From assembly GCF_900111075.1 (NCBI RefSeq), contig NZ_FOFZ01000004.1, forward strand, positions 1 through 64,000: 64,000 nt of DNA, read 5' to 3'. Positions 27,572 through 35,458 of this stretch are shown here, in pieces (position 1 is the first letter of the stretch; each line of letters opens with the position of its first letter). This stretch comes from Flavobacterium frigoris. GTDB taxonomy: Bacteria > Bacteroidota > Bacteroidia > Flavobacteriales > Flavobacteriaceae. Below the pieces are notes generated by a model. The model was not told the DNA's origin. It did not search any database and was given only the letters and a program-made list of their open reading frames with translations. The translations under genes and the position numbers were made by a program.

Positions 27572-28990
27572 ATGCAAATAGAACAAATATATACAGGATG
27601 TTTAGCACAAGGTGCTTATTATATAACTTCAAATGGTGAAGCGGCTATTATTGATCCTCTTCGCGAAGTACAACCCTATCTGGACAGATTAGAACGCGAT
27701 AATGTAAAACTTAAATACATTTTTGAAACGCATTTTCACGCTGATTTTGTTTCGGGACATCTGGATTTAAGTAAAGCGACTGCAGCACCAATTGTATATG
27801 GACCAACTGCTAAGCCAACATTTGAAGCAATCATTGCTACTGACGGTCAAGAATTTATTCTTGGAGACATCAAAATAAAAGCACTACACACTCCTGGGCA
27901 TACCATGGAAAGTACAACCTATTTATTGATTGATAAAAATAGTAAAGAACATGCTATTTTCTCTGGCGACACGCTGTTTATTGGTGATGTAGGAAGACCT
28001 GATTTAGCTCAAAAAGCAGCTTCTATGACGCAGGAACAACTAGCTGGAATATTGTTTCATTCCTTGAGAGATAAAATCATGACTTTGCCAGATGATGTCA
28101 TTGTATATCCTGCTCACGGTGCTGGTAGCGCTTGTGGTAAAAACATGAGTAAAGAAACGGTTTCGACCATTGGTAACCAGAAAGAAACTAATTATGCTTT
28201 GAGAGCAAACATGACTGAGGACGAATTCATCAAAGAAGTCACGGATGGTTTACTACCTCCCCCAGCCTATTTTGGAATGAATGTCGCCATGAATAAGCAA
28301 GGATACGAAAGCTTTGAGACTGTTTTAAACAACGGAATGAGAGCTATTGACGTAAATGATTTTGAAGCAGTAGTCGAAGAAACTGGAGCTCTAATCTTAG
28401 ACACTCGTAAAAATGGGGCTTTCGCCAAAGGATTCATTCCACAATCCATAAACATCGGAATTGAAGGTGATTTCGCTCCATGGGTAGGCGCTTTAATTGG
28501 TGATGTGAAACAACCCATCATCCTTGTTACAGAAATTGGTCAAGAAGAAGAATCGGTAACACGTTTAAGTCGTGTGGGATTTGACAACTTAATAGGTCAT
28601 CTCAACGGTGGTTTTGAGGCTTGGAAAAAAGAAGCAAAAGAAATTGATACCATTAATAGAATCACAGCAGAAGAGTTTGCTAAAGAAATAAAAATAGGAG
28701 AAAGCAAAGTTGTTGATATCCGTAAAGACAGTGAATATAGCGCAGAACATGTTGAAGATGCCTTTAGCAAGCCGCTATCAAGTATAAATGACTGGATCAA
28801 AGATATCGATCCTAAAGAACCGTTTTTCTTGCATTGTGCCGGCGGATACCGTAGCATGATTGCCGCTTCGATATTGCAGGCTCGTGGTTTCAGAAATTTT
28901 AAAGAAATTGAAGGCGGATTTAATGCTATTGCTAAAACGGAATTGCCTAAAACTGATTTTGTATGTCAAAGTAAAATTTTATCAAAATAA
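27572..28990 (+). CDS. Persulfide dioxygenase fused to two rhodanese domains
   Basis: 472 residues. Residues 1-215 form a metallo-beta-lactamase domain of the ETHE1/CstB group with metal ligands in THFHADFVSGH (His54, His56, Asp58), HTPGHT, FSGDTLF and VYPAHGAGS. Two rhodanese domains follow: the first (about 260-355) has no cysteine in its loop (ILVTEIGQEEES) and is probably structural; the second (about 365-465) has Cys422 in FFLHCAGGYRS. The enzyme oxidises glutathione- or low-thiol persulfide to sulfite and moves sulfane sulfur. It starts a run of co-directional small genes up to 31140 and is driven by operator site 3. Confidence 0.88.
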   Translation: MQIEQIYTGCLAQGAYYITSNGEAAIIDPLREVQPYLDRLERDNVKLKYIFETHFHADFVSGHLDLSKATAAPIVYGPTAKPTFEAIIATDGQEFILGDIKIKALHTPGHTMESTTYLLIDKNSKEHAIFSGDTLFIGDVGRPDLAQKAASMTQEQLAGILFHSLRDKIMTLPDDVIVYPAHGAGSACGKNMSKETVSTIGNQKETNYALRANMTEDEFIKEVTDGLLPPPAYFGMNVAMNKQGYESFETVLNNGMRAIDVNDFEAVVEETGALILDTRKNGAFAKGFIPQSINIGIEGDFAPWVGALIGDVKQPIILVTEIGQEEESVTRLSRVGFDNLIGHLNGGFEAWKKEAKEIDTINRITAEEFAKEIKIGESKVVDIRKDSEYSAEHVEDAFSKPLSSINDWIKDIDPKEPFFLHCAGGYRSMIAASILQARGFRNFKEIEGGFNAIAKTELPKTDFVCQSKILSK

Positions 28991-29095
28991 AAATTTAGTA
29001 CAACCACTTGTTAAAGTACTTGTTTTTCAGTTATTTATAACGTAAATTCATAATAACTATTTTAATTCAAGAGTTTTAATTTTAAAAAAAATATT

Positions 29096-29311
29096 ATGAA
29101 AAGGAATTTAGGGATGACAGACAAAATCATTAGAGGAACAATAGCGGCAATTATTGCATTACTATATTTAACAAATATTATAAGCGGTACTGTAGCAATT
29201 ATTTTTGGCGGTATTGCTGTTATTTTATTCATTACAAGTCTCATCAGCTTTTGCCCAATGTATTCAATATTTAGCCATAGTAGCAGTCGCGACAATAAAA
29301 GTAAAACGTAA
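29096..29311 (+). CDS. DUF2892 (YgaP-like) inner-membrane protein
   Basis: 71 residues, two membrane helices (IIRGTIAAIIALLYLTNII and AIIFGGIAVILFITSLI) and the family signature SLISFCPMYSIF with its conserved Cys. In other bacteria this domain is fused to rhodanese (YgaP) or travels with sulfur-handling genes. First of a compact group running to 31140, but 105 bases separate it from the dioxygenase gene. Confidence 0.85.
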   Translation: MKRNLGMTDKIIRGTIAAIIALLYLTNIISGTVAIIFGGIAVILFITSLISFCPMYSIFSHSSSRDNKSKT

Positions 29312-29319
29312 TTAAATAT

Positions 29320-29619
29320 ATGAAAGAGACAGTCAATAAAGACTTAATCTTAAGAGAGCGTCTCGCATTACAGCGAACTACTTTAGCAAATCAGACCACT
29401 GTCTTAGCTTTTATTCGCACCGCCATGTATTTTTTTGTTGCAGGTTTAAGTACTAGAAATCTATTGATGATTGAGAACAGTATCGTAATAGAAATTTCTC
29501 TTTATACGATTGCCTTTGTAATTTTATCCTTGGGACTATTGAATTTTTTTAAGCACAGAAAGATGATTACTGAAAATGAAAAACACATTGGAGATTATAA
29601 ATTAGATTACTATGAATAA
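29320..29619 (+). CDS. DUF202 (YidH-like) membrane protein
   Basis: 99 residues. DUF202 opens with the motif ERLALQRTTLANQTTVLAFIRTAM, then two helices (FFVAGLSTRNLLMI region, SLYTIAFVILSLGLLNFF). The function is unknown. Nine bases after the DUF2892 gene and overlapping the next gene by eight bases. Confidence 0.8.
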   Translation: MKETVNKDLILRERLALQRTTLANQTTVLAFIRTAMYFFVAGLSTRNLLMIENSIVIEISLYTIAFVILSLGLLNFFKHRKMITENEKHIGDYKLDYYE

Positions 29620-30448
29620 CATATCTTGTTGTACCGTATCCTGTGATAAAGCCTTAGATCAAGACTATTGGGATGCACAGTATAAAGCAAATACTACTGG
29701 TTGGGATTTGGGTTTGGTGTCTCCGCCAATTAAAAGCTATATTGATACTTTAAAAGATAAAGACATCGCTATTTTAATTCCAGGTTGCGGGAATACCTAC
29801 GAGGCAGCCTACCTTCTAGAACAAGGGTTTACTAATATTACGGTAATAGATATTGCTCCTACATTAGTAAAAATTATTGAAGAAAAATTCATTACCAATA
29901 CCCGAATACAAGTCCTATTGGGTGATTTTTTCAACCATAAAGGCGAATATGATTTAATTATTGAACAAACATTTTTTTGTGCTTTACCGCCCGTAATGCG
30001 TCAAAAATATGTTTGGAAAATGCACGAGCTTTTAGCAAAAAACGGAATACTTGCTGGATTGTTATTTAATCGAAAATTTGAGGTAAGCCCTCCTTTTGGC
30101 GGAAGCCAAGAAGAATATGAATTGCTTTTTGTAAATGCATTTGACTTTATCAAATTAGAAAAAAGTAATAATTCTATTGCGCCGAGAAGTAATTCAGAAT
30201 TGTTTTTCGAATTTAAAAAAAACAGTGCTGTTGAAGTGAATCTTTATGAATTTGAAGGAATTACTTGCAGCGGCTGCATGGATACTGTTACTAAAAAGTT
30301 TGCAGCGGTTAAGGAGGTACTCAATGTAAGCATGAACGGCAATTTTACGGAAGTTTTAATTGTTAGCACGATAGAAATTCCATTAGAAGAACTACAAATA
30401 ATAGTTTCTTATGATGATCACTATAAAATAAAGAAAATAATACCATGA
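29612..30448 (+). CDS. Thiol S-methyltransferase (TPMT family) fused to a heavy-metal-associated domain
   Basis: 278 residues. Residues 15-205 are a TPMT-type SAM methyltransferase: YWDAQYKANTTGWDLGLVSPP is the family entry motif, IPGCGNTYEAAYLLEQGF binds SAM, EQTFFCALPP and FGGSQEEYELLF follow. Residues 210-278 are an HMA-like domain with FEGITCSGCMDTV (Cys219, Cys222). The N-terminus is also Cys-rich (NNISCCTVSCDK). The family methylates thiols, sulfide or metalloid anions. The fusion to a CxxC carrier domain is unusual and suggests the substrate arrives as a thiol/persulfide or a thiophilic metal. Overlaps the genes on both sides. Confidence 0.75.
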   Translation: MNNISCCTVSCDKALDQDYWDAQYKANTTGWDLGLVSPPIKSYIDTLKDKDIAILIPGCGNTYEAAYLLEQGFTNITVIDIAPTLVKIIEEKFITNTRIQVLLGDFFNHKGEYDLIIEQTFFCALPPVMRQKYVWKMHELLAKNGILAGLLFNRKFEVSPPFGGSQEEYELLFVNAFDFIKLEKSNNSIAPRSNSELFFEFKKNSAVEVNLYEFEGITCSGCMDTVTKKFAAVKEVLNVSMNGNFTEVLIVSTIEIPLEELQIIVSYDDHYKIKKIIP

Positions 30449-30651
30449 AACAATTACTATTAACAAACTGGCATCCCATGCGCTGGATTCGGCTTGCAAT
30501 TGGACTGTTTTTAATACAGCAAGCGATACAATATCAACAGCTGTTATTCGGTTTCATGGCTGCATTTTTTCTATTCCAATCGATTTTTAATACCGGATGT
30601 AGTCTTAATGGATGCTCAGTACCACCTTTAAAGAAAAATAAAAATGAATAA
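30445..30651 (+). CDS. Small membrane protein with paired cysteines
   Basis: 68 residues with two membrane segments (WIRLAIGLFLIQQAIQY and LLFGFMAAFFLFQSI) and then NTGCSLNGCSVPP with two cysteines. Resembles DUF2892-like proteins but I cannot assign a family firmly. It overlaps the methyltransferase (ATGA) and the thioredoxin gene, so the three are tightly coupled. Possibly a membrane thiol partner of the thioredoxin. Confidence 0.65.
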   Translation: MKQLLLTNWHPMRWIRLAIGLFLIQQAIQYQQLLFGFMAAFFLFQSIFNTGCSLNGCSVPPLKKNKNE

Positions 30652-30949
30652 TAGTTTTGATAATCTCATAAAATCAGAGAAACCAGTATTAATCGATTTC
30701 CACGCTACTTGGTGCGGACCTTGCAAAGTACTCGGCCCCATTTTAAAAGAAGTAAAAGATAATTTAGGAGACCGAATTTCAATTATAAAAATTGATGTGG
30801 ATAAAAACCAACAAATAGCATCTCAATATCAGGTGCGAGGTGTTCCCACGATGATTCTTTTTCAAGAAGGGAAACAATTGTGGAGAGAATCGGGTGTATT
30901 GGATAAAAATGCTATCATCAAAATCATATTGGAAAAAAGTAATAAATGA
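30644..30949 (+). CDS. Thioredoxin
   Basis: 101 residues, canonical fold. Active site WCGPC with Cys24 and Cys27, cis-Pro in RGVPTMILF, no signal peptide, so cytoplasmic. In this context it could reduce persulfides or recycle rhodanese/dioxygenase thiols; general disulfide reduction is also possible. Overlaps both neighbours by a few bases. Confidence 0.93.
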   Translation: MNNSFDNLIKSEKPVLIDFHATWCGPCKVLGPILKEVKDNLGDRISIIKIDVDKNQQIASQYQVRGVPTMILFQEGKQLWRESGVLDKNAIIKIILEKSNK

Positions 30950-31140
30950 CAAGAAAAGCCATAATTCTTACCGGAACAGGTATACTAATGGGTGCCATTG
31001 CAGGATATGCATATTACCATTTTGTAGGCTGTACCTCAGGAAGCTGTGCTATCACATCTAAACCGCTCAACTCCACTTTATATGGAAGCCTAATGGGTGG
31101 CTTACTATTTAATATGTTTGTAAAAAAAGAAAAAAAGTAA
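30946..31140 (+). CDS. DUF6132-type small membrane protein with cysteine pair
   Basis: 64 residues, two glycine-rich helices (LTGTGILMGAIAGYAYYHFV and STLYGSLMGGLLFNMFV) joined by GCTSGSCAITSKP. The Gly-Cys-x-Ser-Gly-x-Cys-x-Ile-Thr-Ser pattern and glycine zipper are those of DUF6132. Function unknown. Last gene of the group; its ATG overlaps the thioredoxin stop (ATGA). Confidence 0.75.
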   Translation: MTRKAIILTGTGILMGAIAGYAYYHFVGCTSGSCAITSKPLNSTLYGSLMGGLLFNMFVKKEKK

Positions 31141-31159
31141 CTCTGGTTGCTTTTTTTTC

Positions 31160-31182
31160 TACCTTTGCTAACCAAACGGTTA
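31160..31182 (+). promoter_or_regulatory. Promoter and operator of the TetR/ABC exporter operon
   Basis: Perfect -7 box TACCTTTG at 31160-31167, then palindrome TAACC-AAAC-GGTTA at 31169-31182 covering the expected start site. The same palindrome (central AAAT) recurs at 34008-34021. Probable TetR autoregulation site. Confidence 0.75.
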
Positions 31183-31202
31183 AACCATAAAGTTAATCCT
31201 AA

Positions 31203-31796
31203 ATGAATACAGAAGAAAAGATATTTAATGCGGCAAGAACGGTGTTCCAAAAAAAGGGCTTTGCGGGAGCGCGTATGCAGGAAATTGCAGATGAAGCGGG
31301 AATTAACAAAGCCATGTTGCATTATTGTTTTAAAAACAAACAACTTCTTTTTGAGGCAGTATTCATGAATGCTTTCAGCCAACTAGCACCGCAGATAAAT
31401 GCCATTTTTAATTCAAGCGATACTGTTTTTGAAAAAATAACAAAGTTCACCCATAATTATATTTCATTCGTAATCGACAACCCGTATCTACCGCCCTTTG
31501 TGATTCAGGAAATGAACAACAACCCTGAGTTTGTTATGAAATTTTTAAACCATGAAAACAGACCTGATCCTAGCGTACTAATTGGCCAAATTGAAAACGA
31601 AATTGAAGCAGGGATAATAAAACCTCTGAAGCCTAAACAACTTCTGATGGATATTTTTTCTTTGACTGTTTTTCCCTTTGCAGCGCAAATGTTGGTCAAA
31701 GGCCTAATACAAATTTCTGATTCGGAATTTAACGAAATGATGGAAGAACGAAAAACTAGTATTGCTACACAAATTATAAATTCGATAAAAAAATGA
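31203..31796 (+). CDS. TetR/AcrR-family repressor of the exporter operon
   Basis: 197 residues. N-terminal helix-turn-helix ([42 protein letters not shown]), C-terminal ligand domain of the CecR (YbiH) type often linked to YbhGFSR-like exporters. The gene is preceded by a TAACC-N4-GGTTA palindrome and overlaps tolC by four bases (ATGA), so it represses its own operon. The inducer is unknown. Confidence 0.85.
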   Translation: MNTEEKIFNAARTVFQKKGFAGARMQEIADEAGINKAMLHYCFKNKQLLFEAVFMNAFSQLAPQINAIFNSSDTVFEKITKFTHNYISFVIDNPYLPPFVIQEMNNNPEFVMKFLNHENRPDPSVLIGQIENEIEAGIIKPLKPKQLLMDIFSLTVFPFAAQMLVKGLIQISDSEFNEMMEERKTSIATQIINSIKK

Positions 31797-33049
31797 GACG
31801 AATAAACCTCCTATTACTACTGCTGTTACCACTATTATCTACAGGCCAGCAAACATTGTCTCTGGAAGAATGCTATGATTTTTCCAATAAAAACTATCCT
31901 ATTGCCAGACAAACTAATCTGCTTCAACAAAAATCAGCCTTAGAAATTGAAGCGCTCAATAAAGCGAAACTACCTAAGATTGACTTAAATGCACAAGCAA
32001 CTTATCAGTCAGATGTAACGTCTCTGCCAATTAGTTTACCAAATGTCACAGTAAACCCACCCAACAAAGATCAATATCGTGCTACCCTAGATGTCAACCA
32101 ATTAATCTATAACGGCGGGCTGATTGATGCGAATGCTAAAATTAAACAAGCACAAACCAAAACGCAACAGCAACAAACTAAAGTCAATCTGTACCAACTC
32201 AAATCAAGAATTAATCAACTGTACTTCTCGACCTTTCTTCTACAAGAGCGCCAGACTATTTTGATTTCAAAACAAGAACAATTAGACGCCAAGATTAAAG
32301 AAGTGAAATCTGGAATAAAGTTTGGCGCTATCCTTCCCGCATCTGAAAAAGTGCTAGAGGCAGAAAAACTAAAAATAAGACAACAGCTCACAGAAATTAA
32401 GTTTGACAAGAAAAGAGCATTGGAAAGCCTTGGTTCATTGACATCTTCGACCATAAATAACGAGGTAACTTTAATAAAGCCTGTAATTGATTGGAAAATA
32501 AGTACGCAAAACAATCGCCCCGAACTGCAATTGTTTGATCTACAAAACGAACAAATTGAAATCTCAAAAAACACGATCTCAAAAAATAATTTACCGCGGG
32601 TAAATGCATTTGGCCAAGCGGGTTATGGAAATCCAGGATTAAATATGCTAGATAATTCCTTTCAAACATTTTACATGGTAGGCGTAAAAGCAAATTGGAA
32701 TGTATTTGACTGGAATAAATCAAAAAAAGAGAAAGACGCTCTAGTCATTTCTGAGGCAATCGTGACTACCGAAAAAGAAACCTTTTTACTCAATACCGAT
32801 CTTCAATTGCAGGAGATGGAAAATGAAGTAAATAAATTGCAGGAAGTAATCGTCACTGATACAGATATTATTTCCTTAAGAGAATATGTCGTAAAATCAT
32901 CTGATGCGCAACTAAGAAATGGTGTAATCACTTCCTCTGACTATTTGGTCGAATTGACAAATCTATACGAAGCCAAAACGAATCAGAAATTACATGAAAT
33001 TCAATTGCTTTTGGCGAAAGCCAATTACCAAGTTATAAAAGGAAATTAA
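31793..33049 (+). CDS. TolC-family outer-membrane efflux protein
   Basis: 418 residues with a signal peptide ([14 protein letters not shown]) and two TolC repeats of long coiled coil (for example [19 protein letters not shown] and [19 protein letters not shown]). It supplies the outer-membrane duct for the ABC exporter encoded downstream (HlyD, two ATPases, two permeases). Overlaps the tetR stop. Confidence 0.85.
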   Translation: MRRINLLLLLLLPLLSTGQQTLSLEECYDFSNKNYPIARQTNLLQQKSALEIEALNKAKLPKIDLNAQATYQSDVTSLPISLPNVTVNPPNKDQYRATLDVNQLIYNGGLIDANAKIKQAQTKTQQQQTKVNLYQLKSRINQLYFSTFLLQERQTILISKQEQLDAKIKEVKSGIKFGAILPASEKVLEAEKLKIRQQLTEIKFDKKRALESLGSLTSSTINNEVTLIKPVIDWKISTQNNRPELQLFDLQNEQIEISKNTISKNNLPRVNAFGQAGYGNPGLNMLDNSFQTFYMVGVKANWNVFDWNKSKKEKDALVISEAIVTTEKETFLLNTDLQLQEMENEVNKLQEVIVTDTDIISLREYVVKSSDAQLRNGVITSSDYLVELTNLYEAKTNQKLHEIQLLLAKANYQVIKGN

Positions 33050-33091
33050 AAAAATACTTCGGCTTCTTAAGCGAACAATAAATGAACTATT

Positions 33092-33967
33092 ATGAAAAAA
33101 ATAATTATCGCTCTAACGATACTAAGTCTAGCGGCTTGCAACAAAAATAACGACAAGGCAGATGGTTACGGTAACTTTGAAGCTACTGAAGTTACTATTT
33201 CGGCGGAAGCCAATGGGAAAATTGAATTCTTAAATTTAGAAGAAGGAGTGGTTCTCGAGCCTAATGCTTCAATAGGATTAATAGACACCACCCAATTGTA
33301 CCTAAATAAACAGCAATTACTAGCTTCGAAAACCACCATTTTTTCGAAATCAAAAAATGTACTGTCCCAAACTAATGTTTTGCAAGAGCAACTCAAAACA
33401 ACGTTGATTGAGCAAAAAAGAGTTCAAAATATGTATGCTGAAAATGCAGCTACGAAACGCCAAGTTGACGAAGTGGAAGGCAAAGTGAACGTCTTAAAAG
33501 AACAAATCAAGAGCCTAGGAACGCAAGATGCGCCAATCCTAAACGAAGCAAAATCGATTGATGTTCAAATAGAAAAAATTAACGATCAAATCCAGAAAAG
33601 TAAAATCATCAACCCGATAAAAGGAACGGTTTTAGCCAAATATGCAGAGCCAAATGAAATCACGGCTTTTGGAAAACCACTATATAAAATTGCCAATATT
33701 TCTGAGATGACGTTGCGCGTATATGTAAGCGAAACCCAATTATCTGCAATAAAAGTGGGACAAAAAGTCAACGTTAAAATTGACAGTGATGCCGAAATGA
33801 AATCGTATCCAGGAACGATTTCCTGGATTGCATCGGCTGCAGAATTTACTCCGAAAATCATTCAGACCAAAGAAGAACGGGTAAACCTGGTATATGCCGT
33901 GAAAGTAAGCGTAAAAAACGACGGACGTTTAAAAATAGGGATGCCAGCCGAAATGTGGATTAAATAA
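33092..33967 (+). CDS. HlyD/YbhG-type periplasmic adaptor lipoprotein
   Basis: 291 residues, lipobox in LTILSLAACNKN. Biotinyl-lipoyl-like halves flank a coiled coil (SKNVLSQTNVLQEQLKTTL to IQKSKIINPIKGTVL); the C-terminal beta domain has VYVSETQLSAIKVGQKVNV. Bridges inner-membrane ABC permeases and TolC. Lies between tolC and a second promoter at 33984. Confidence 0.85.
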   Translation: MKKIIIALTILSLAACNKNNDKADGYGNFEATEVTISAEANGKIEFLNLEEGVVLEPNASIGLIDTTQLYLNKQQLLASKTTIFSKSKNVLSQTNVLQEQLKTTLIEQKRVQNMYAENAATKRQVDEVEGKVNVLKEQIKSLGTQDAPILNEAKSIDVQIEKINDQIQKSKIINPIKGTVLAKYAEPNEITAFGKPLYKIANISEMTLRVYVSETQLSAIKVGQKVNVKIDSDAEMKSYPGTISWIASAAEFTPKIIQTKEERVNLVYAVKVSVKNDGRLKIGMPAEMWIK

Positions 33968-33983
33968 ATTAAATGTTGGTTAT

Positions 33984-34027
33984 GTAACTTAAGTCACTTC
34001 TGCCTGTTAACCAAATGGTTAAATTTA
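33984..34027 (+). promoter_or_regulatory. Dual operator promoter: Crp-like site 4 and TetR palindrome
   Basis: GTAAC-TTAA-GTCAC at 33984-33997, -7 element TAAATTTA at 34020-34027, spacing 29.5 bp as in the other Crp-like sites. A TetR-type palindrome TAACC-AAAT-GGTTA at 34008-34021 lies between them and touches the -7 box, so a bound repressor would block the activator-dependent promoter. Confidence 0.8.
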
Positions 34028-34053
34028 CAGAACAAACTTAAAAAACAAATAGC

Positions 34054-34659
34054 ATGAAAAAAATTTTTTTTACTACTGCAGTAGCATTTATTATGTTCAG
34101 TAGTTGTTCTAATGACAATAATACTGGGCCTTTGGCTTCGCTAACACCAAATGAAGTTATCGATTTAAAATTTTTGCGAGAAGAAGAGAAATTAGCTAGA
34201 GATGTATATATGTACTCTTTTGACAAATACCAAATTAGTATTTTTAACTCTATCGCTCAAAGCGAACAACAACACATGGATAGTGTTTTGAATTTATTGA
34301 ACAAGTACGGCATTACTGACCCAGCATCAACACAAAGAGGTATTTTTCAGAATACTGAATTGCAAGCATTATATAATAGCTTAACTGCTCAATCCGCTAT
34401 TTCTTCTATTGAAGCATTAAAAGTGGGAGCTACAATTGAAGATTTAGACATCAATGACATTGATGATTTTATAAATAACACCTCAAAATCAGATTTGCTG
34501 AGTGTGTATGATAATTTAAGCTGTGGTTCAAAAAATCACCTTCGTGCTTACACAAGTCAGCTTGATATAAACGGAGTAAATTATATTCCACAATACATAA
34601 CAATAGACTATTACAATACGATTTTAAGTGAATCTAATAGCGGCTGCGGAAACAAATAA
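34054..34659 (+). CDS. DUF2202 ferritin-like lipoprotein
   Basis: 201 residues. Lipobox in AFIMFSSCSND. The four-helix body has LKFLREEEKLARDVYMYSF and FNSIAQSEQQHMDSVLNLL, the two E/ExxH-like carboxylate motifs of ferritin-like DUF2202. It probably binds a di-metal centre in the periplasm. Role unknown. It heads a sub-operon inside the ABC exporter cluster, under the dual Crp-like/TetR promoter. C-terminus has GCGNK. Confidence 0.8.
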   Translation: MKKIFFTTAVAFIMFSSCSNDNNTGPLASLTPNEVIDLKFLREEEKLARDVYMYSFDKYQISIFNSIAQSEQQHMDSVLNLLNKYGITDPASTQRGIFQNTELQALYNSLTAQSAISSIEALKVGATIEDLDINDIDDFINNTSKSDLLSVYDNLSCGSKNHLRAYTSQLDINGVNYIPQYITIDYYNTILSESNSGCGNK

Positions 34660-34670
34660 AAATAAAAAAC

Positions 34671-35171
34671 ATGAAATCAAGACTCTTAACAATACTAGTT
34701 TTAGCAATTGCTTTTGGCAGCTGTAACAATAAGACAACATCAAACATAGCAAAAAACGATAGCGCTTCTGAATTTAATATTCAAGATAACGAAGGATTGC
34801 AATTAATGACACAAAAATGTTATGCTTGCCATAGCGTTACCTCAAAATCGCATGATGATATTATTGCCCCTCCTATGATTGCAATTAAGAAACGATATTC
34901 CATGCAATATAGTAACAGAGAAGATTTTATAAATGCTTTAGTTGCATATGCAAGTGATCCTAAAGAAGAAAATGCATTAATGATGGGGGCAATCAATAAA
35001 TTTAATGCAATGCCAAAACAGAATTTCAAAAAAGAAGATTTAACGAAAATTGCGACCTATATTTATGACAATGAAATAGAAACCCCAAAATGGTTTGACA
35101 CTCATTTTAAGCAAAATCATAAAAATGGTAAAGGAATGGGAAATTTAAATAACACTGAAAAAAAAACATAA
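34671..35171 (+). CDS. c-type cytochrome lipoprotein
   Basis: 166 residues, lipobox in LAIAFGSCNNK. One haem c site CYACH (Cys50, Cys53, His54); the sixth ligand is probably Met114 in FNAMPKQNF. The C-terminal tail is lysine-rich. A periplasmic electron carrier. Eleven bases after the ferritin-like gene and overlapping the cupin gene by one base (TAATG), so translated together. Confidence 0.82.
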   Translation: MKSRLLTILVLAIAFGSCNNKTTSNIAKNDSASEFNIQDNEGLQLMTQKCYACHSVTSKSHDDIIAPPMIAIKKRYSMQYSNREDFINALVAYASDPKEENALMMGAINKFNAMPKQNFKKEDLTKIATYIYDNEIETPKWFDTHFKQNHKNGKGMGNLNNTEKKT

Positions 35172-35458
35172 TGAACCTAACAAATCTTCACACAGAAAAT
35201 AAACCGGTACAAACCAATATGCTATTCTCTACGACAGAAGGCAAAGTGATCTCACTGCAAATCGCATCGGGAGAACATTTGAAGGAGCACCTGAGTAAAG
35301 TTCCGGCGCTATTAGTTTGTGTTTCAGGAAACGCAATTTATAAAGAAGGGAATGACAAGACTATTGAATTAAAATCAGGTGACTTTGTCAATATAAAAGC
35401 CAATGTAAAACATAGTCTCGATGCAATATCCGAAAGCAATCTTTTATTGATTAAATAA
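35171..35458 (+). CDS. Small cupin-domain protein
   Basis: 95 residues, single cupin barrel (GEHLKEHLSKVPALLVCVSG, then GDFVNIKANVKHSLDAI). Only two or three of the usual metal-binding His/Glu positions are present (His in HLKEH, His in VKHSL), so metal binding is plausible. Cytoplasmic. Coupled to the cytochrome gene upstream and to the ABC ATPase downstream by one-base overlaps. Confidence 0.75.
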   Translation: MNLTNLHTENKPVQTNMLFSTTEGKVISLQIASGEHLKEHLSKVPALLVCVSGNAIYKEGNDKTIELKSGDFVNIKANVKHSLDAISESNLLLIK

